A stretch of 64,000 nt of DNA from Acanthopleuribacter pedis (GTDB taxonomy: Bacteria; Acidobacteriota; Holophagae; Acanthopleuribacterales; Acanthopleuribacteraceae). The stretch covers positions 248,001-312,000 of the forward strand of contig NZ_JAFREP010000004.1 in the NCBI RefSeq assembly GCF_017377855.1, in the 5' to 3' direction. This document shows positions 42,607-51,592 of the stretch, in pieces. Position numbers and translations under genes: made by a program. The first letter of the stretch is position 1. Each line of letters starts with the position of its first letter. The notes under the pieces were generated by a model. That model ran no database searches. It was given only the letters and a program-made list of their open reading frames with translations, and was not told the origin of the DNA.

Positions 42607-43629
42607 GTGAAAATCGGTGGTGGGAAGCTTTCCCAAAACCCAGAGCATTTTGCGTCATGGCAACAGGGTCACCCTGTCGGCCCCTTAACGATTGAAGTTG
42701 GTGCGACTTACGGCTGCAATCACGACTGTTTTCACTGCGGATTTCAGCAGTACAACCCCTACGGAAAGAAACGCAACTTCCTGGATAAGGATGCATTTTT
42801 GCGGTTTTTGGTCGATTTTCGCGCGTTGGGCGGGCAGGAAGTTTACTTTGCCGGCAACGGCGAACCCCTGTTGAATCCCCACATGGCGGAATGGGTCAAG
42901 GCCGGCAACGAACTCGGCATTGACATGGCGATGAGCAGCAACGGCATTCCGCTGACGCCTAAGAACGCGACCCAGATTTTGCCCCACATGGCATGGATCC
43001 GCTTTAGCGTGAACGGCGGCACGGTTGAGGATTATGTTCGGGTCCACAAGTGCAAAGAAAAAGACTTCGATATTCTGTGGAAAAACCTAAAATTCTCCGC
43101 GCGGCTCAAAAAAGAACAGAATTTGAAGGTCAATCTGGCGTTGCAATTCATTGTTTACGATTTGGATTGGGACAGCATTGAGCCGATGGTCGAGCGCCAT
43201 CTTGACGCGGGTACCGATTTGTTGATTTTCCGCAATGTCGGCAAAACGGACGGTTCGCTTTCGGTGATTCCCGACGAGGTCCGCGAACGTTTGAAGAAAG
43301 CGGAAGGCTATGATCGGGTTCAGGTCCGTTGGGATACCTTTGCGCCGCCGAAACAAAGTTTGAACTGGACGCAATGTCAGGCGATTCACTTTAAAACCAA
43401 CATGGACGACCGCGGCAACCTGGTGACCTGTAACCGGAACTTGATTAAAGACAGTGTTTACGGCAATATTCACGAACAAAGTTTTAAAGAGATTTGGTTG
43501 GAATCGGTAAAGAAAAAAGAGGTGTTCCAAACCGTGTGCAGCGGTGCCGACATTCCCAACTGCCGTCAGTGGTGTCAGGTTTCTTACGATAACGACACCA
43601 TCGAAAAAGCCCTAAGTCAGCTTGTTTAA
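42607..43629 (+). CDS. Radical SAM protein with C-terminal cysteine cluster
   Basis: 340 residues from GTG 42607, which has GGGAGG 7 nt upstream; TTG 42553 and ATG 42586 are in-frame alternatives. The cluster motif is CNHDCFHC (Cys37, Cys41, Cys44 from this start). YFAGNGEPLLNPHM, MSSNGIPLT and IRFSVNGGT follow the radical SAM barrel pattern. The C-terminal region has further Cys residues (LVTCNRNL, CSGADIPNCRQWC) fit for an auxiliary cluster. It is a distant relative of the divergent gene at 41254. It lies 9 bp before an aminotransferase gene, pointing to processing of a keto-sugar or amino-sugar intermediate. Confidence 0.85.
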   Translation: MKIGGGKLSQNPEHFASWQQGHPVGPLTIEVGATYGCNHDCFHCGFQQYNPYGKKRNFLDKDAFLRFLVDFRALGGQEVYFAGNGEPLLNPHMAEWVKAGNELGIDMAMSSNGIPLTPKNATQILPHMAWIRFSVNGGTVEDYVRVHKCKEKDFDILWKNLKFSARLKKEQNLKVNLALQFIVYDLDWDSIEPMVERHLDAGTDLLIFRNVGKTDGSLSVIPDEVRERLKKAEGYDRVQVRWDTFAPPKQSLNWTQCQAIHFKTNMDDRGNLVTCNRNLIKDSVYGNIHEQSFKEIWLESVKKKEVFQTVCSGADIPNCRQWCQVSYDNDTIEKALSQLV

Positions 43630-43638
43630 GGAAGTTGT

Positions 43639-44736
43639 ATGATCCATTGGTGGAATATTGATTTGGGTGAAACGGCGGTTGATGCGGTTACCCATGCGAT
43701 TCGCAACCGCAAAATCAGCCAAGGCACGGTTAGCCAAGCGTTTGAAGAAGCGATGGCGGCGCAACTGGGCGTACCCCACGTGGTGGTCACCACGAGTGGC
43801 ACCAATGCGCTGATGCTGGCTTTTCTGGCTTGCGGCGTGGGGCCCGGCGACGAGGTGATCCTGCCGGACCGGACTTATATTGCCACCGCCCACGCGGCCA
43901 TGTTACTGGGTGCCAAGGTGCGGTTGGTGGATGTGCGCGCGGACCGACCGTTAATGGACCCGGCCAATTTGAAGCAGGTGCTGACGCCGAAAACCAAGGT
44001 GGTGGTGCCGGTGCATTTGAATGGGCGCGCCGTGGACATGGACGCGGTTAACGCCTTTGCCGCCGAACACGGCTTGATGGTGGTGGAAGATGCGGCCCAA
44101 GCGCTGATGTCCCGTGACGGTGCCGGTCGTTTTTTGGGCACGCAATCGCGTTTTGGTTGTTTTTCACTGGGGATGGCCAAGTTGCTGACCACCGGTCAAG
44201 GTGGCTTGGTGGTGGTTCACGAACGTGCCGACTACGAACGCCTGCAAAAAATGAAGAACCAAGGCGTATACAACCCCAGTGTCGACAAGGCTTACGAGAT
44301 GTTGGCGGGCAATTTTAAGTTCACCGACATCCAGGCGGCGATTGGTTTGTCGCAAATGGAGCGGCTCGAAAAGCGCATGGTGAATCAGCGGCGCATCTAC
44401 GAAACCTACCGCGACGGCCTGGCGGGGGTGGCCTGCCTCGAACAGGTCGCCGTCAACGTGGACCAAGGTGAGTTGCCGTTGCGGGCCGAGTTCTTGTGCC
44501 GCGACCGCGAGGGTTTTTTGGCGCGTTTGTTGGAACACGAGATCCAGGCGATTCCTCAAATTCCTTCGCTCCACCTTTCACCGCACCTGCATGCGGTCGG
44601 TGATTTTCCCAACTCGATGGTTTACTCCGATCATTTGTTGACCTTGCCGTGCGGCCCGGATCAACCGATAGAACGGGTCGAGAAGGTGGTGGCAAAGCTG
44701 CAAACCATCTGCACGGATTTACCGTCTTGGTCGTAA
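43639..44736 (+). CDS. DegT/DnrJ/EryC1-family sugar aminotransferase
   Basis: 365 residues of the PLP-dependent family that aminates 3- or 4-keto nucleotide sugars. The N-terminal part has VVVTTSGTNALMLAFLACGV and GDEVILPDRTYIATAHA; VVPVHLNGRAVDMDAV and VVEDAAQAL hold the Asp that contacts the pyridine nitrogen. The PLP lysine is Lys181 in CFSLGMAKLLTTGQGG. It starts 9 bp after the radical SAM gene and overlaps the following acetyltransferase, so amine formation and N-acylation are probably consecutive steps. The keto-sugar substrate is unknown. Confidence 0.92.
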   Translation: MIHWWNIDLGETAVDAVTHAIRNRKISQGTVSQAFEEAMAAQLGVPHVVVTTSGTNALMLAFLACGVGPGDEVILPDRTYIATAHAAMLLGAKVRLVDVRADRPLMDPANLKQVLTPKTKVVVPVHLNGRAVDMDAVNAFAAEHGLMVVEDAAQALMSRDGAGRFLGTQSRFGCFSLGMAKLLTTGQGGLVVVHERADYERLQKMKNQGVYNPSVDKAYEMLAGNFKFTDIQAAIGLSQMERLEKRMVNQRRIYETYRDGLAGVACLEQVAVNVDQGELPLRAEFLCRDREGFLARLLEHEIQAIPQIPSLHLSPHLHAVGDFPNSMVYSDHLLTLPCGPDQPIERVEKVVAKLQTICTDLPSWS

Positions 44737-45428
44737 AAAACGTCGCCCTTATCGGCTGGCACGAGGGGCTCGCGGGCCAAGTCCATTCGTGGTTGGCGGA
44801 AAGTGGGCCGTACCGCGTAACTTGTTTTGTTCATCCCGAGGATTCGCCGCCGCGGGTGACCTCGGTTGCGCGCGACGCGTCTCAATTCGACTATCCCACC
44901 GAAAACAGCTTTAAAGGCTTGCCGTTGGTTTGCCGGGCGGATTGGCCCGAGGTATTGCGGCACGATGGGATTCACCATGTATTGGTGACCTTGGACGATG
45001 CGCTTGAACGTCTGGCCGCGTTGAAGCAGGCCCAAGCGGCGGGGCTGACCTTAATTAATGCAATCCATCCCAGCGTGCGGCTGATGGCGGACGCCCTACT
45101 TGGCGAAAACGTGATCCTGCACGCCGGGGTCCACGTGGGTTACCGTGCTGAAATTCGCAACGGTGCCTTTCTCAATACCAACGCCCAGGTCGACCACCAC
45201 GATGTCATAGAAACCTGTGCCACCATCGATCCCGGCGTGGTTCTGGCCGGCAACGTGACGGTGGGTGCGGGCGCGCGGGTCCACACCGGCGCGGTGGTGA
45301 AAAACCGAATTCGCATCGGCGCGGGTTCCATCATCGGCGCCGGCGCGGTGGTGATTCGCGACATTCCCGCGGGCGTGACGGCGGTGGGGGTTCCCGCCGA
45401 AATCATCAAAACGAAAGCGGGGAATTGA
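44727..45428 (+). CDS. NeuD/PglD-type sugar acetyltransferase
   Basis: About 233 residues from TTG 44727, which overlaps the end of the aminotransferase gene; the ribosome site is weak, so the start is provisional. An alpha/beta N-terminal domain (VALIGWHEGLAGQVH, LINAIHPSVRL) is followed by hexapeptide repeats of a left-handed beta-helix (GENVILHAGVHVGYRAEIRN, GAGSIIGAGAVV). The catalytic His lies in AQVDHHDVIE. This is a stand-alone version, without lipoyl or E3-binding domain, of the acyltransferase found as a hybrid at 37944. It probably uses acetyl-CoA to N-acetylate the amine made by the preceding enzyme. Confidence 0.85.
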   Translation: MVVKNVALIGWHEGLAGQVHSWLAESGPYRVTCFVHPEDSPPRVTSVARDASQFDYPTENSFKGLPLVCRADWPEVLRHDGIHHVLVTLDDALERLAALKQAQAAGLTLINAIHPSVRLMADALLGENVILHAGVHVGYRAEIRNGAFLNTNAQVDHHDVIETCATIDPGVVLAGNVTVGAGARVHTGAVVKNRIRIGAGSIIGAGAVVIRDIPAGVTAVGVPAEIIKTKAGN

Positions 45429-45447
45429 CAGCGCCAAGATCCGTCAT

Positions 45448-45513
45448 CTAGCCCGCATTTCTCCCAAGGTTTTCAGCTGCTCGTGACGAATCCTTGTGAG
45501 AATTGCGGGTTAG
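45448..45513. repeat. Palindromic repeat element B, short copy
   Basis: A 66-bp near-perfect palindrome (CTAGCCCGCATTTCTC... ending ...GAATTGCGGGTTAG) located 20 bp after the PglD-like gene. Read on the minus strand it matches the left third of the longer copy at 39159, including ACAAGGATTCGTC, AGCTGAAA and CCTTG. Such elements resemble REP/BIME or MITE sequences. It could act as a transcript-end hairpin; no U-tract follows. Confidence 0.8.
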
Positions 45514-45643
45514 ACGATATTCCGCGCAAGGAAAAGCCTTGTTGCTCGCCGAGATGGCGCGGGTGCTATATTTTTTCGGAGCTGCGCCGTGATCGACGGG
45601 ATGGTCCTTGTCAACAGGCCATTTAAAAGAGACGGCACCACGA

Positions 45644-46318
45644 TTACGAATCGGTGTGGGGTTTCACCACGTAACGGGGCGTCTCGCGATAGGGCAGGGA
45701 TGCGATGGTTAGGCCCAGTGGTCCGAAAAACTCGTCCGCGGCTTGGGTTTCGCCGGGGAAGACGCCGTAGTCGTCGAGGAGTAAGATACCGCCGGGTTCC
45801 AGACGCGGCCACAGGTATTCGAGGATGATCTGGGCCGGTTCGTAAATATCTGTATCGAGATTAATGAGGGCGATCATTTGGTCGGGGTTGGCGCTGCACC
45901 AAGCGGGTAGGGTGTGCAAAATATCACCTGCGACCAGGGCGATGTTTTGGTCGATCCCTTTGTGACGCAATACCTGGTGTAATTGGTCAACACCGATGCT
46001 TTGGTCGCCGGCTTCGTCGATAAAACCTTGGCGTTTGGCCTGATCGGCCTCAAATTGGGTTTCGGGAAACAGGTCAAAGGTGTCAAAACCGATGATGGGC
46101 CGGGCCGCGTTTTGATCCAGCAAGTGACGCAAGGTCGCCAGGCCAATGAGCGAGGTGCCTTTGAAAACGCCACATTCAACCACGGCTCCCTTGAGGTGTT
46201 GGATCTTGCGGAATAAATCCGCGTGGGCAAGGAACTTCGCGAAGCGTGAGGGGTGCGCGGAGAGGTAGAAGTTGTTTTCGTAATCAAAGGCGCGCTGAAA
46301 GTCGGGAAGTTGGATCAT
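45644..46318 (-). CDS. TylF/macrocin-type O-methyltransferase
   Basis: 224 residues with the TylF family pattern: GAVVECGVFKGTSLIGLA (SAM-binding), IIGFDTFDLFPE, LINLDTDIYEPAQIILEYLW and PGGILLLDDYGVF, where the Asp residues are the magnesium ligands. The family methylates hydroxyls of sugars in antibiotics and surface glycans. It lies 21 bp after an RmlD-like reductase gene on the same strand and ends in an acidic/basic tail (RYVVKPHTDS). It probably caps or decorates a glycan residue. Confidence 0.9.
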   Translation of the reverse strand: MIQLPDFQRAFDYENNFYLSAHPSRFAKFLAHADLFRKIQHLKGAVVECGVFKGTSLIGLATLRHLLDQNAARPIIGFDTFDLFPETQFEADQAKRQGFIDEAGDQSIGVDQLHQVLRHKGIDQNIALVAGDILHTLPAWCSANPDQMIALINLDTDIYEPAQIILEYLWPRLEPGGILLLDDYGVFPGETQAADEFFGPLGLTIASLPYRETPRYVVKPHTDS

Positions 46319-46339
46319 GGCAAACTCGGCGGTGATGAT

Positions 46340-47233
46340 TTAGGAATGGGCGCGGTAGGTGGCGGCCAGTTGATCGACGATGGTGGTCGCCGGAGTAAAG
46401 GGCGCATGGTAAAAACGGCGCAGAAACGTGTTGCACATGCTGGTGTTTTTGGGGCGAACCGGGCCCGCCTGCAAGTCATCGAGGGAAATGGGTTCAACCA
46501 AACCTGGATCGGCGCCGAAACGCGCGGTGACCTGTTGTGCCAATTGGTGGCGGCTGATGGGTTGGTCGCCACAGACGTGGACGATGCCGGTAACGCCTGA
46601 GGTTTGAAGGGTTTGGATCACGGAAATGAGATCACCGATGTAGAGCGGGCAAAAGATTTGGTCAACCGCCGCGCGGATGCTTTGTCCGCGAGCAAGGGTT
46701 GCAACCATTTCGTCAAGCAAACTCCCGTCGCCGGCCACCGCGGCGTAAATTTTGCTGAGACGAAGCACCGTCGCCGCGCCGCCCGTGATCGCCAAGACCG
46801 CTTCTTCCGCCGCCCGTTTTTGCCGTCCATAGGCTGTGATCGGATGGGTTGGGTCGTCCTCGCGATAATTGCCTTTTCGCCCGTCGAAAACGTAATCGGT
46901 CGAAATAAAAATCGGGCGAATGCCCCGTTGCCACAGCCAACGAACACAGCGCTCAATGCCCGTGACATTCACGCGGTGGGATCCCTCGGGATCGTTTTCG
47001 CAGACGTTTACCCGCGAAATCGCGGCCATCAGCACCGCTTCGCGAACGGTGTCGCCGAGCTGATCGAGGTGGTCGGGTGGGGTTTGAACGAGATCGTAGG
47101 CGAGCAGGGCGTCGCCGTCGCCGGTGCGGGTCGTGCCGCGATGAAGGGGCGAGCGTTGGTGATAAGCTTGCCATAAAGCGCTGCCAATGAATCCTTTGGC
47201 GCCGATGATGACGGTGGGTGGCGGAGCCGGCAT
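46340..47233 (-). CDS. RmlD-like SDR sugar reductase/epimerase
   Basis: 297 residues from ATG 47233, with GGAAAGG 6 nt upstream; the longer open frame upstream lacks a ribosome site. The NAD(P)-binding motif is VIIGAKGFIGSALW, then AAISRVNVCENDP (a cysteine-and-asparagine pair typical of RmlD), STDYVFDGRKGNY, and the catalytic Tyr/Lys in YGRQKRAAEE. RmlD proteins reduce dTDP-4-keto sugars. No other dTDP-rhamnose gene is in the window, so the nucleotide sugar could differ. Its promoter should be in the 390-bp gap shared with the divergent NHL protein gene. Confidence 0.87.
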   Translation of the reverse strand: MPAPPPTVIIGAKGFIGSALWQAYHQRSPLHRGTTRTGDGDALLAYDLVQTPPDHLDQLGDTVREAVLMAAISRVNVCENDPEGSHRVNVTGIERCVRWLWQRGIRPIFISTDYVFDGRKGNYREDDPTHPITAYGRQKRAAEEAVLAITGGAATVLRLSKIYAAVAGDGSLLDEMVATLARGQSIRAAVDQIFCPLYIGDLISVIQTLQTSGVTGIVHVCGDQPISRHQLAQQVTARFGADPGLVEPISLDDLQAGPVRPKNTSMCNTFLRRFYHAPFTPATTIVDQLAATYRAHS

Positions 47234-47467
47234 GGTGGACCTTTCCGGGACAACAAAAAATTGCATAGGGATCGGGGGCAAAAACCAAACGAGGTGGAAT
47301 GGCTTTATCTTAACCGATTCTTGTTGCGGCCGGCAGCTTTCATGAACCCCTAGCCGGCTCTGTTGCCGCGGTCCCTTGGCCGCAAACCCTTTTGGGGCAA
47401 ATGCTTGATTTCTTTTTTGCCAAGGCGCTTGGGTTACCTGTCGTCGCTGTTCCTCGTCCGCCGACTT

Positions 47468-47476
47468 TGCTATGAT
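47468..47476 (+). promoter_or_regulatory. Candidate extended -10 promoter element
   Basis: TGCTATGAT (extended -10 form TGn-TATGAT) lies in the gap between the divergent RmlD-like and NHL-protein genes. A leader of about 140 nt to ATG 47622 would result. No good -35 hexamer is present, as is allowed for extended -10 promoters. Weak evidence. Confidence 0.3.
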
Positions 47477-47621
47477 TGGCCCAATTTCCGAGCATAGGTT
47501 TGAACCGCACCACCCGGCGGGTGTCCCCAACCGGGTTCCGCATCCGCCGCTGGATTGCTGTTTCGCGCGCGATGCCGACCGCTGCCGAACCCACGTGATT
47601 CCGACGCGAGGTGAATCCCCG

Positions 47622-50453
47622 ATGAATGCCACGTCCACCGCTGCCGCACAAGGCAAAGAAGTCCTGCAAATCCATTCCGTGACCGAGTGTTCCCCTGGGA
47701 TTTTGTGTTTTTCGGATGAGTTTCAGCACCGTCTGGGGTTTTTGACCGATGAAACGGGGGAAACCCGTTTTGTCGGTGGGGAAGGGACCGAACCGGGTCA
47801 GTTCCGCTACCCGAGCGGGCTCGCCTTTTGGCAAGAGCGGCTTTACGTGAGCGATACCTGGAACCATCGTGTCCAAGTATTGACGCTTGACGGCACGCCG
47901 GTGACCGCTTTCGGTAGCTACGGCCCGGAGAGGGCCCAGTTCGATTGCCCCTTGGATTTGGCGGTAGCCCCGGACGGCGACCACCTTTGGGTACTGGATT
48001 CCGGCAACCATGCCGTCAAAATATTTAACCGCGACCATGAATTGGAGGACGTGCTCGATCAAAACAACCTGGACCTGGCGCCGCCGCGTTTGGGTGCCGC
48101 CCTGGCGATGAAAGCCAACCCGGAGGAAAAGAAACCCGCTTTACACTATCCCCGTCGTTTGTTGCTTGACCGCAACCGCTGGTTGGTTCTCGACAACCAC
48201 GGCGGGTCGCTGATCCAGGAGAGGCGTGCCTCGGCGCGGTTTACCAATTTGTACAGTTGCTACCTAAAACCGCTAAAACTGTTTGATTCGCACGGTTTGT
48301 TTTACTACAGCGTCGACCACAGTTTGGTCGTGCTTGATTTTAGCGGGGCGGTTCATGTGACCGTGCAAGTTTTGCCCGAGGATACCGTCGCGGTGTTTCG
48401 CCGCGGTGACGGCCTTTACCGTTGTGACAACACCTTAAGTATCCACCCCCAACCCGTACCCGAATTAAGCGATATCGTTGCGGCGGTGCCCGTCGATCCA
48501 CAAAACAAACGCGCCCTGGTTCGTTTACTGGGCGATGGACCGCAAGCGCTTTTGCATGACCGGGATTGTTCGCCCGCGCAGCGCGCGTTTTTCCAGCGTT
48601 TGGATCGCGGTGTTTTGGCCGCTGAAGACCTCGCCCTGGTTCGCGAGACCATGAACGCCTGTTTGCGCGGGATCGATCAGGCATTGGCCGCGCTTCAAGC
48701 GTGCCCCGTGGCTTACCTGCCGCACATCCGTTACTATGGGCCGATGTCCGAATGGATCGCGCCGGACCAAAACATCAAGAAGAGTTACCTAACCTATTCT
48801 GCCGCCAAAATCTTTGCCGATCTTGAAAACCAAATCGCCGCCTTGGCCGAGCTGGTGACCGCACTCCCCAAGGAAGTAGGCGACGAAACCGCGCTGGGTT
48901 TCCTGGGTGAGGCTTGGGCCGTGCTGATCCAAAGCGGTGAGCGGGTATTTACCGTAAAAAAAGACGCCTTGGTCGCCGTGTACGATCTGATTAAAGAGGA
49001 ACTCGGCGGGGTGTCCACGGCTGTGGCGCTCAAGGCCTCGCTCCAATCCGATTTTTGGTTGGCGCAGTCGGACGTAGCCCACCAGCAGGATGCGATCATA
49101 ATGGCCGCCGATCAAGTGCTGGCCGCTTTCGAGCGTTTGTTGACGGCGATTTCCCAACGACCCGGCTTGGAAAACCTTCCGGCGGATTGGCCCGCCTCGG
49201 CAGAAATCGCGGTGTCGCGCCACCAAGCCTTTGCGCTGAGCAACTTTTACTTTAAGGCCGCCCGTGAAAATGAACCGGTGCTGCAGGCCTTTGACCCGAC
49301 GCATCCCGAAACCGCCTTTACCCCGGCCTGCCTGCCTTATTATGCCGCGGCGGTTTGGGCCGGCTCCGTGGAAAGCTGGACCGTGGATCAGGTGGAGCGC
49401 GCCCGCGCGCGGGTTTGCTCGGTGGCCGCCGGCAATTTGGTATTTTTAGCGCAACAAGTTTATTTTCAGCCGCAAGCGCTCGTGTTGCGGGAATTCTTTT
49501 TGCTTCCTTCCCGCTTCTCGGTTCACGGTATCGGATCCTTTTTGGCCCGGTGCGGGCAAACGGACCTGCTCGATACGGTGGTCGCATTCCGCGAGGAGCC
49601 TTTCTTCGCCAACCGCAAAACCCATGAGCTGGAAATGGCCGGTGTTGAGACGGTGTTGGGTCGTTTTCCCAGCGCCAAATCCTGGCTCGCTAAGTGGATT
49701 TCGGACGGCAGCGCCAAGGTTGCCCTCCTCCATTTCGCCTTTTTGGAGGCGGCGGCCGGTGAACAGGCCGCCGCCGAGACGCGCTTTGCGGCTTTGAGCG
49801 AGGATCCGGCTTACCCTTTGTTTTACGGGCGGGCCGCGCCGTTCCTCGGCAAAATCGATGAGGCAGTCGCCGTCATTGAAGCCCGCTGCACGGACTTTTC
49901 CCTGGACCTGTTTTTGGTTTACAACGGGTTACTTAACCTGAACGGCGCGGCCGAAAAGGCCCTGCAATTCCAAGCCACCCAAGCGGATCAGCCGGAATGG
50001 AGTCGGCATTGGGTCGCGGCCAACAGTTTCTGGGCCTTGGGGCGCCTGGACGAAGCATTGGCTCGCTTGCAAGCCTTGCCACGGGGTACCGCTGCCTGTT
50101 TGGATACCCACCACGTTGCCTTGCTTCGCGCGAACGGCGACGAAACCGGCGCGGCCCAACACGCGCTTGTCGCGCTGAAGGACCGTCCCGGCGACATGCT
50201 GATGCAGCTTCAGCAGATGATGACCTGGCTCAAGGCCGGCGACGACACGGCGGCCGAACAGCTTCGCGCCGCCACGCGGGCATGGTTGTTTACCCGCGAG
50301 GGTGTCCTGCACGGCAAAGATCCCGATTTCTTTCCCATGCTGCGGCGAATGGTCGCTGCTGAAGGGACGGCCCGAACCTGGGGTGCGGATCTCGCCGCCG
50401 ACGCCGTCGCCCTTCATCTCAACCTGGTCCATCCTTTCTTCCGATTGACTTAA
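47622..50453 (+). CDS. NHL-repeat protein with helical TPR-like C-terminal region
   Basis: A 943-residue protein from ATG 47622 (GCGAGGTGA upstream). Residues about 20-180 have NHL/six-bladed-propeller repeats (FRYPSGLAFWQERLYVSDTWN, FDCPLDLAVAPDGDHLWVLD, NHAVKIFNRD). The middle (about 350-560) is helical, and the C-terminal 250 residues resemble TPR-like repeats (ALQFQATQADQPEWSRHW, ANSFWALGRLDEALARLQAL). No signal peptide or membrane segment is seen. Large propeller-plus-TPR proteins often serve as scaffolds; here one sits between sugar genes and the NeuB gene (40 bp downstream, same strand). Its role in glycan assembly or regulation is inferred from position only. Confidence 0.75.
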   Translation: MNATSTAAAQGKEVLQIHSVTECSPGILCFSDEFQHRLGFLTDETGETRFVGGEGTEPGQFRYPSGLAFWQERLYVSDTWNHRVQVLTLDGTPVTAFGSYGPERAQFDCPLDLAVAPDGDHLWVLDSGNHAVKIFNRDHELEDVLDQNNLDLAPPRLGAALAMKANPEEKKPALHYPRRLLLDRNRWLVLDNHGGSLIQERRASARFTNLYSCYLKPLKLFDSHGLFYYSVDHSLVVLDFSGAVHVTVQVLPEDTVAVFRRGDGLYRCDNTLSIHPQPVPELSDIVAAVPVDPQNKRALVRLLGDGPQALLHDRDCSPAQRAFFQRLDRGVLAAEDLALVRETMNACLRGIDQALAALQACPVAYLPHIRYYGPMSEWIAPDQNIKKSYLTYSAAKIFADLENQIAALAELVTALPKEVGDETALGFLGEAWAVLIQSGERVFTVKKDALVAVYDLIKEELGGVSTAVALKASLQSDFWLAQSDVAHQQDAIIMAADQVLAAFERLLTAISQRPGLENLPADWPASAEIAVSRHQAFALSNFYFKAARENEPVLQAFDPTHPETAFTPACLPYYAAAVWAGSVESWTVDQVERARARVCSVAAGNLVFLAQQVYFQPQALVLREFFLLPSRFSVHGIGSFLARCGQTDLLDTVVAFREEPFFANRKTHELEMAGVETVLGRFPSAKSWLAKWISDGSAKVALLHFAFLEAAAGEQAAAETRFAALSEDPAYPLFYGRAAPFLGKIDEAVAVIEARCTDFSLDLFLVYNGLLNLNGAAEKALQFQATQADQPEWSRHWVAANSFWALGRLDEALARLQALPRGTAACLDTHHVALLRANGDETGAAQHALVALKDRPGDMLMQLQQMMTWLKAGDDTAAEQLRAATRAWLFTREGVLHGKDPDFFPMLRRMVAAEGTARTWGADLAADAVALHLNLVHPFFRLT

Positions 50454-50493
50454 TCCGTTTTTTGCCGGCCACATGCCGAAAAGGAGCCTGTCT

Positions 50494-51525
50494 TTGAAAC
50501 CTCTCTTCTTTCTCGCGGACCAGGGACACGACGATTTGCCGCCGTTGGTGATTGCCGAAATCGGCATTAACCACGAGGGTGAACTCAACAAGGCACTTCA
50601 GATGGTTGACGACGCCGCCGCCGCCGGCTGTAACTGCGTCAAGTTCCAATGCCATGTGATCGAAGATGAAATGATCCCCAATGAGGTGGTGCCGGGTAAC
50701 GCGGACGAATCCATTTGGGAGATCATGAAACGCTGCGCCTTGAGTGAAGCGGAGGAAATTCGCCTGAAAAACTATGTGGAAGAAAAAGGTCTTTTCTACC
50801 TGTCGACCCCGTTTTCACGGGCCGCCGCCGACCGCCTCCACAAGATGGGCGTGCAGGCTTTTAAAATTGGCTCGGGTGAATGCAACAACTATCCCCTGAT
50901 CGAACATATTGCCGCGATGGGGAAACCTATCATCCTCAGCACGGGCATGAACGATTTGGCGTCCATCGAACCCGCGGTTGCGATGTTACGTGCCGCCAAG
51001 GTGCCTTTTGCCCTCATGCAGTGCACCTCGATGTATCCGACCCCTTATGAAAAAGTTCGTCTGGGCGGCGTTTCCGAGCTGGCGCAAGCTTTCCCCGATG
51101 CGGTGCTGGGCCTCAGCGATCACTCCTTGGGTATTTATACTTGCCTGGCGGCGATTCCCCTTGGCGCCCGTATCCTGGAAAAACACTTCACCTCCGACAA
51201 ATCTTGGCCGGGGCCGGATGTACCGATTTCCATTGATCCCGGCGAACTGAACCAATTGGTCGTGGGCTCGGAGGCCGTGTGGCGTGCCTTGGGCGGCGGC
51301 AAGGACATTTTGCCGGAAGAGCAGCCGACTATTGATTTTGCTTACGCCTGCGTGGTTTCGATTCGTCCGATTGAGGCGGGCGAAACCCTGTCCAAGGACA
51401 ATATTTGGTGCAAACGGCCGGGCACGGGTCAGATCTTGGCCAAAGATTTTGATTCCTTGTTGGGCAAAACCACGCGGCAGGCGATTCCCAACAACACCGC
51501 CTTAACCTGGGACATGTTCGAATAA
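50494..51525 (+). CDS. neuB: N-acetylneuraminate/legionaminate-type synthase (NeuB family) with SAF domain
   Basis: 343 residues from TTG 50494, supported by AAGGAG 7 nt upstream; ATG 50473 is an in-frame alternative that includes that ribosome site within its coding sequence. The TIM barrel has VIAEIGINHEGELNKA, CVKFQCH, YLSTPFSRAAADRL, FKIGSGECNNYPLI, IILSTGMNDL, LMQCTSMYPTPYE, GLSDHSLGIY and ILEKHFTSDKSWPGPD. Residues about 285-343 are the SAF (antifreeze-like) domain (VVSIRPIEAGETLSKDNIW). PEP condensation with ManNAc-type sugars is the family reaction. The complete form here contrasts with the shorter copy at 23504. Confidence 0.92.
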   Translation: MKPLFFLADQGHDDLPPLVIAEIGINHEGELNKALQMVDDAAAAGCNCVKFQCHVIEDEMIPNEVVPGNADESIWEIMKRCALSEAEEIRLKNYVEEKGLFYLSTPFSRAAADRLHKMGVQAFKIGSGECNNYPLIEHIAAMGKPIILSTGMNDLASIEPAVAMLRAAKVPFALMQCTSMYPTPYEKVRLGGVSELAQAFPDAVLGLSDHSLGIYTCLAAIPLGARILEKHFTSDKSWPGPDVPISIDPGELNQLVVGSEAVWRALGGGKDILPEEQPTIDFAYACVVSIRPIEAGETLSKDNIWCKRPGTGQILAKDFDSLLGKTTRQAIPNNTALTWDMFE

Positions 51526-51537
51526 TTCAGGCGTCCC

Positions 51538-51566
51538 AAAAAAAAGGCCACGCTTCATGCGTGGCC
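51538..51566 (-). terminator. Intrinsic terminator for the minus-strand secreted-protein gene
   Basis: GGCCACGC at 51546-51553 pairs exactly with GCGTGGCC at 51559-51566 (5-nt loop). On the minus strand it is followed by eight T (51538-51545 are A on plus). It lies 27 bp beyond the stop of the 51593 gene and ends its transcript. On the plus strand the T-run precedes no hairpin end, so NeuB transcripts are not obviously stopped by it. Confidence 0.85.
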
Positions 51567-51592
51567 CTGGTTGTTCGGTAAAGGGTGCTGGG

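Noticed and set aside
47234..47656. N-terminal extension of the RmlD-like protein
   Set aside because: The Rossmann motif begins right after ATG 47233, which has GGAAAGG upstream; the extension has no similarity to the family.
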